DNA of 64,000 nucleotides from CALBPI01 sp963922335 (lineage in GTDB: Bacteria; Pseudomonadota; Gammaproteobacteria; Steroidobacterales; Woeseiaceae). The translations under genes and the position numbers were made by a program. Shown piece by piece: positions 60,161-64,000 of the stretch; position 1 is the stretch's first letter, and each line of letters opens with the position of its first letter. The stretch spans positions 62,001-126,000 of the forward strand of contig CAWUIB010000003.1 in the NCBI GenBank assembly GCA_963922335.1. Reading direction: 5' to 3'. The notes below the pieces were generated by a model, which had not been told where the DNA came from, did no database searches, and worked only from the letters and a program-made list of their open reading frames with translations.

Positions 60161-60901
60161 ATGCGCACACAAAAACGCACACTGTTGACTCAAGCGGCTC
60201 GTCGGTGGCGGATGCTCGCTACCGCAGCGTTGCTTGCCTTTTCGGCGACCGCTTGTGACGGCGAACGCACCGCAGACGATGGTATGCAGTTCAATCAGGT
60301 CATTTTGCCGACCGATACTCTGCTAAACCTGGCCTGTATCGATGTGGGTATCGGGCAGGAAACCTGCGTGCTTGAGGACACGGAAAACCCGTTCGTGACG
60401 ATCGCCATTCCGGAGTTTGATCCGAACAACCCGGATCAGATTTCGAAATTTGATCTGATCGGCAATATTCCGGCAGGACCAACCGGCGCCAAGGCCCGCT
60501 TCTATTTCTGGGCTACGGCTTTGGCGCGTCGCCAATCTGGCGAAAACCAGTATTTTACGGCTCTCGCATTACATGAGCTGTTCGATGCAAACAGTGATCC
60601 ACTGATTCAGGAACAAGCGCTTAAGGCGTATCGTTCCGTGCTCGACAACTTCTTTGGCTCGGTGGTCTTCTTCACCTGCTGCAGTGCGGTCAGCCCTGAT
60701 GGTCAACCGGTACCGTTCCCCATCACTTTGAACGAATTGGTCGCGGACAACCTGTTCCGGACAGACGCAACGGGCTTTGCACGTTTGGTCCCTGGTGATC
60801 CGATCCTGACACTTTCCTTGATCGGCGAATGGGGCTTCACTTACCGACCGGCGACCCCGCCGCTATTTAACGACGGCCTCGTCTTCGTCAACGGCACATA
60901 A
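60161..60901 (+). CDS. Lipoprotein of unknown function in the glucan locus
   Basis: A 246-residue protein. A long basic N-terminal region precedes a hydrophobic stretch and FSATACDGE, giving a lipoprotein Cys near residue 32. The body has FDLIGNIPAGPTGAKARFYFWATALARRQSGENQYFTALALHELFD and a Cys pair in VFFTCCSAV. No family is recognised. The ATG has GAGGAC upstream. It lies 31 bases after the glycosidase-barrel gene and 2 bases before the next glycosidase, so it is probably made with both and may be an accessory subunit of the barrel. Confidence 0.7.
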   Translation: MRTQKRTLLTQAARRWRMLATAALLAFSATACDGERTADDGMQFNQVILPTDTLLNLACIDVGIGQETCVLEDTENPFVTIAIPEFDPNNPDQISKFDLIGNIPAGPTGAKARFYFWATALARRQSGENQYFTALALHELFDANSDPLIQEQALKAYRSVLDNFFGSVVFFTCCSAVSPDGQPVPFPITLNELVADNLFRTDATGFARLVPGDPILTLSLIGEWGFTYRPATPPLFNDGLVFVNGT

Positions 60902-60903
60902 TA

Positions 60904-62724
60904 ATGACAAGCTGGATCTACCAGCGGAACTTGGGCCAGTACATCCTCGCGGGTGTACTGGCTTTCTTTATTCCAGGGATAGCGGTAGGGAACGACATCA
61001 AACCCACGTCGACGGCGATTCCGGTAACCCTCGAAAAGACCGAAACAGGTTGGCAACTCCTGCGCGATGGGGAGCCGTATTTCGTTCAGGGCGCCGGGGG
61101 CGATGGAGATATTTCAAAGCTTGCGTCGATCGGTGCGAATTCACTCAGGACCTGGGGTGCCGACGATATTGGACCGACGTTGGATGCTGCTCACGCGGCA
61201 GGTTTATCGGTCACCGTAGGGATCTGGCTTGGTCACGAACGACACGGATTTGACTACAACGATGAAGCCCAGGTTGCCGCGCAGTTGGATTACGTTCGCG
61301 AAAAGGTGCTTGAATATCGTGATCACCCCGCATTACTGATTTGGGCGATCGGCAATGAAATGGAAGGGTTTGAACAGGGCGACAACCCGAAGATTTGGGC
61401 AGCCGTCAACGAGGCCGCCAAACTCGTTAAGTCGCTCGACCCGCATCACCCGACCATGACGGTCACCGCCGAGATTGGCGGTGAGCGTGTCCGGTATGTG
61501 CATGAGGTTTGTGATGCCATTGATATTCACGGCATCAATAGCTATGGCGGTGCGCCATCGCTGCCCGAACGGCTGGAAGCGGCAGGTGCGACCAAACCAT
61601 ACCTTCTCACCGAGTTCGGCGGTCGCGGCACCTGGGAGGTCGCAACGACGGAGTGGGGTGCACCTTATGAGCCGACGAGCACCGAAAAAGCGGCTCACTA
61701 TGCGTTGAGCTATCAGCACGCGGTTCTGGATCAACCTGGTCGTGCGCTGGGGGGGTACGCGTTTACCTGGGGTTACAAAGTAGAAGGCACGGCGACCTGG
61801 TTCGGCATGTTGCTGCCAGACGGGTCGACGCTCGCTTCGGTCGATAAGATGCAGGCGTTTTGGACCGGTGAGGCGCCAACGGTCGCAGCGCCGACCATAT
61901 CGGAGATTCGTGTTGAGGAAACCGTCGAGGGTCGTGTATTCGAACCCGGTGAGTCTTATGCGCTCTCGATTGAGTCTGATGACTCGGTGGCGGTGGAATG
62001 GGGACTCTATCCCGAGACCGGCGAGTACCTTACCGGTGGCGACTATCGTCCCGCGCCCGTGCGCGTTGAGGGTGCCTTCGACGGAACCAAAGCAGCGACG
62101 GCAACACTGACGACCCCGGAGGAACCCGGACACTACCGAGTGATCGCGATTGCCCGTAGTCCAAACGGCAAGTCTGCGACCGCCTCATACCCGTTGAAAG
62201 TGAAAGGCGAGATCGGTCCAGTCCAGTTTCCGGTGTATGTCTACGAAGATGGGTTCGAAGGTATGCCCTGGGCGCCTTCAGGTTGGATGGGTACGACGGA
62301 TGCACTGACACTCGACCCACACTCAACTCGAAACGTGAAAACGGGTGATCGCTCGCTTCGCATCCGCTACGAAAGCAAGTTTGGCTGGGCCGCGGTCGCA
62401 TGGCAGCATCCTGCGAGCGATTGGGGTGAGGTCGATGGTGGCTTCGATCTCACTGGTGCACGTAAGCTTGAGCTCTGGGCACGGGGTGAGTACGGCGGTG
62501 AACGTGTGAAATTCGGCGTTGGACTGATCGGCGAGGATATGCCGTTCCCTGACTCCACGATTGCAGAGATCAAAAACATAGAACTCACGGATCAGTGGAC
62601 GCGCTATGAGATCCCGCTACGTCGTCGCGACTTAAGTCAGATCAAAACCGGCTTCGTCTTCGCGCTTGAAGGGCGCAGCTCACCGGTCACGTTTTATCTC
62701 GACCGGATTCGATACGTGCGTTAG
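60904..62724 (+). CDS. Secreted GH2/GH5-like glycosidase with C-terminal binding module
   Basis: A 606-residue protein with signal peptide (cut near AVGND, about residue 29). The TIM-barrel domain (about 35-325) has GWQLLRDGEPYFVQGAGG, GANSLRTWGADD, LLIWAIGNEMEGF (acid/base Glu), DIHGINSYGG and YLLTEFGGRG (nucleophile Glu). An Ig-like segment (about 330-430) precedes a jelly-roll module (about 440-606) with VYEDGFEGMPWAPSGWMG and SPVTFYLDRIRYV. Its catalytic part resembles that of the barrel fusion, so the two may be related. It probably attacks glucan or its oligosaccharides in the periplasm. Its end overlaps the convergent lacI gene by four bases. Confidence 0.85.
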   Translation: MTSWIYQRNLGQYILAGVLAFFIPGIAVGNDIKPTSTAIPVTLEKTETGWQLLRDGEPYFVQGAGGDGDISKLASIGANSLRTWGADDIGPTLDAAHAAGLSVTVGIWLGHERHGFDYNDEAQVAAQLDYVREKVLEYRDHPALLIWAIGNEMEGFEQGDNPKIWAAVNEAAKLVKSLDPHHPTMTVTAEIGGERVRYVHEVCDAIDIHGINSYGGAPSLPERLEAAGATKPYLLTEFGGRGTWEVATTEWGAPYEPTSTEKAAHYALSYQHAVLDQPGRALGGYAFTWGYKVEGTATWFGMLLPDGSTLASVDKMQAFWTGEAPTVAAPTISEIRVEETVEGRVFEPGESYALSIESDDSVAVEWGLYPETGEYLTGGDYRPAPVRVEGAFDGTKAATATLTTPEEPGHYRVIAIARSPNGKSATASYPLKVKGEIGPVQFPVYVYEDGFEGMPWAPSGWMGTTDALTLDPHSTRNVKTGDRSLRIRYESKFGWAAVAWQHPASDWGEVDGGFDLTGARKLELWARGEYGGERVKFGVGLIGEDMPFPDSTIAEIKNIELTDQWTRYEIPLRRRDLSQIKTGFVFALEGRSSPVTFYLDRIRYVR

Positions 62725-63758
62725 TGGGGCGCCGGCCCCGTAGACTCGCGGAGCTTCAATTCCGCTGGGATGCATTCGAAAAGATCATTGGTCTCACCCT
62801 GCAGCAGCATCTGTACCGCGCGTTCCGTCATTCGTGCCAGTGGCTGACGAATCGTCGTGAGTCTCGGATCCATCTGTCGTGCCATCACAATGTCGTCAAA
62901 ACCGGTTACGGAAATCTGATCGGGAATACTCACACCCAGCTTTGAGGCAGCGCGTACCACCCCTGCAGCCATATCATCGTTGGCACAGAAAACCGCAGTC
63001 GGGCGCTCCTTTAGACTCAACAACTGCTGAGCAGCCGCTACGCCCGAGTCGAACGAATTATCCCCCGCCACAATCAGCTCAGGTATCAGTTTCAGTCCGT
63101 TACGGCGCAACCCTTCCTTGAAACCGTCATACCGGTTACCCACCGCGAGGTGCGTATCGTCGCCGCTGATAAATGCGATCTTTTGGTGTCCGAGTGAGGC
63201 CAGGTGGTCGACCATGTCCGCGCTGATCTCAAGGTCATTGGTGGCGACACAGCGATCGTTTCGTACCTTCAGTCCAGGTGAGATCCGCACGAAAGGCGTC
63301 CCGGTCTCCTGAATCGCGCGAACCAGCCGGGTCATATTTGATAGCGGCGGTGCGAGCACCACTCCTGCAAGGCGCGCACTCTCGATCAGGTTTCGCAGTG
63401 TTGCACCAACACCGCGCTCACGAGGGTTACACGGATGAATCAGGAGTTCGTGCATTCGCTCTCGGCAAGCTCGCAAAGCACCCTGTTGCATGCGGATGAT
63501 ATAGCCCGAACTCGGTAGCTCGTAGGCCGCCGGGTCATCGTAAATTAATCCGATCAGATGAGAGCGCTGACGCGCGAGATTTCGGGCCGAACTATCGGGC
63601 CGGTATTGTAGTTCGGCGATCGCTTGTTCGACTTTCTGGCGCGTCTTGTCACGGACATTGGGCTCACGGTTCACAACACGTGAGACTGTCTTGATCGAAA
63701 CGCTGGCGCGCTGCGCGACGTCAAAAATCGTCGCTCGAGTTGTCGTCTGTTGTCCCAT
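62721..63758 (-). CDS. LacI-family repressor of the glucan locus
   Basis: A 345-residue regulator with the HTH ATIFDVAQRASVSIKTVSRVVNREPNV (split over residues 9-35), the hinge YRPDSSARNLARQRS and a sugar-binding-type sensor domain ending in TTIRQPLARMTERAVQMLL. LacI members of this type control sugar genes and bind palindromes with a central CG. It lies between glycosidase genes and is the only LacI protein in this half of the window, so it is the likely binder of TTTGACAGCGCTGTCAAA. It is convergent with the upstream glycosidase gene and is downstream of the partial GH17. Confidence 0.9.
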   Translation of the reverse strand: MGQQTTTRATIFDVAQRASVSIKTVSRVVNREPNVRDKTRQKVEQAIAELQYRPDSSARNLARQRSHLIGLIYDDPAAYELPSSGYIIRMQQGALRACRERMHELLIHPCNPRERGVGATLRNLIESARLAGVVLAPPLSNMTRLVRAIQETGTPFVRISPGLKVRNDRCVATNDLEISADMVDHLASLGHQKIAFISGDDTHLAVGNRYDGFKEGLRRNGLKLIPELIVAGDNSFDSGVAAAQQLLSLKERPTAVFCANDDMAAGVVRAASKLGVSIPDQISVTGFDDIVMARQMDPRLTTIRQPLARMTERAVQMLLQGETNDLFECIPAELKLRESTGPAPH

Positions 63759-63807
63759 GGTGACGGTATCTTTCTTATTGTCCCCGTCTACCAGTATAGA
63801 GGATCAG

Positions 63808-64000
63808 CTAGCAGAACTTTGGTTTGCCGTCTGCATCCCAGAGCCCCCAATAGGCACCGACATCACCTTCCGAGTCGACTTTCCAGGCTTCGTCGAACGC
63901 AGAGAAGTAAATGATGTCGATATCGTCCTCTTCAGCCCACTGATAGGTGTTGATGAAATAACGAATCGCATTGGTATAACTCGGTACAGCGCCATCGGTA
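63808..64000 (-). CDS. GH17-like beta-glucanase, C-terminal end (partial)
   Basis: On the minus strand a frame is open from the right edge to TAG at 63808-63810 (63 residues). It reads IIYFSAFDEAWKVDSEG and GAYWGLWDADGKPKF, which matches the end of the GH17 protein at 46219-47262 (FFFEAFDEPWKGN, KHWGLFFVDRTPKARF). It is therefore the 3' end of a second GH17 gene, 49 bases upstream of the lacI gene and in the same direction. Confidence 0.75.
   Translation of the reverse strand, partial: TDGAVPSYTNAIRYFINTYQWAEEDDIDIIYFSAFDEAWKVDSEGDVGAYWGLWDADGKPKFC

Noticed and set aside
61333..62133. A 266-codon minus-strand frame
   Set aside because: It is antisense to the GH-A glycosidase with catalytic motifs; the translated frame is rich in Arg and has no family features.
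63804..63995. A 63-codon minus-strand frame at the right edge
   Set aside because: A different frame of the same strand encodes the GH17 C-terminus with clear similarity to the other GH17 protein, so this frame is a shadow.

Overview
The window reads as chromosomal DNA of a moderately GC-rich, probably marine, heterotrophic gammaproteobacterium. This is inferred from four TonB-dependent receptors, Fur-like boxes, HemP, LacI-regulated polysaccharide genes, diguanylate cyclases and Tat-exported PhoD. I see no rRNA, tRNA, insertion sequence, integrase or CRISPR array. Gene density is high, with many ATGA or TGATG stop/start overlaps.

Layout. (1) 1-4324: iron-uptake operon end (small membrane protein, PepSY-TM protein), then a Fur-box region and a TonB receptor. 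(2) 4347-5141: ferredoxin-NADP reductase, divergent from the next block. (3) 5455-21899: a compact catabolic gene set that I cannot assign to a known pathway. It has a TonB receptor, a lipoprotein-like hydrolase, four SnoaL-like proteins (three of them double-domain), a HisD-like dehydrogenase, a bicupin, an amidohydrolase, an HpaI-type aldolase, a MetE-like methyltransferase, a second hydrolase, a LacI regulator, an SDR and a sodium/solute symporter. An 18-bp sequence, CTTGCATTCGAAGTACAA, occurs exactly upstream of two of its operons, in near-identical form upstream of a third, and in weaker form in the lacI/SDR divergent gap. (4) 21991-31012: a propeller/PAS/GGDEF/EAL sensor, a DUF4399 lipoprotein, a Fur-type siderophore receptor, a diguanylate cyclase, and an XRE regulator with a small membrane protein. 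(5) 31013-42402: quinone-reductase-like ADH, PhoD, DUF429, a heme-uptake set (HemP, receptor, DUF6607), an SDR lacking its YxxxK motif, a secreted subtilase and a ThuA-like protein. (6) 42406-64000: a beta-1,3-glucan (laminarin-like) utilisation locus with a GPH-type sugar transporter, GH3, GH17, LysR, GH16, a 14-module binding lipoprotein of about 2,396 residues, a glycosidase fused to a probable outer-membrane beta-barrel, an unknown lipoprotein, a second GH-A-clan glycosidase with a C-terminal binding module, a LacI repressor, and the end of another GH17 gene at the right edge. Perfect or near-perfect TTGACAGCGCTGTCAA palindromes precede GH3/transporter and GH16.

How it may work together (inference): in block 6 the giant lipoprotein would hold glucan at the surface, GH16 and GH17 would cut it, the glycosidase-barrel protein would trim products and possibly pass them through the outer membrane, the transporter would import them and the cytoplasmic GH3 would finish to glucose, under the LacI repressor. 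In block 3 the receptor would bring an unknown ligand into the periplasm, the symporter would import products, and NTF2-fold SnoaL proteins, oxidoreductases, hydrolases and an aldolase would break them down under the local LacI protein.
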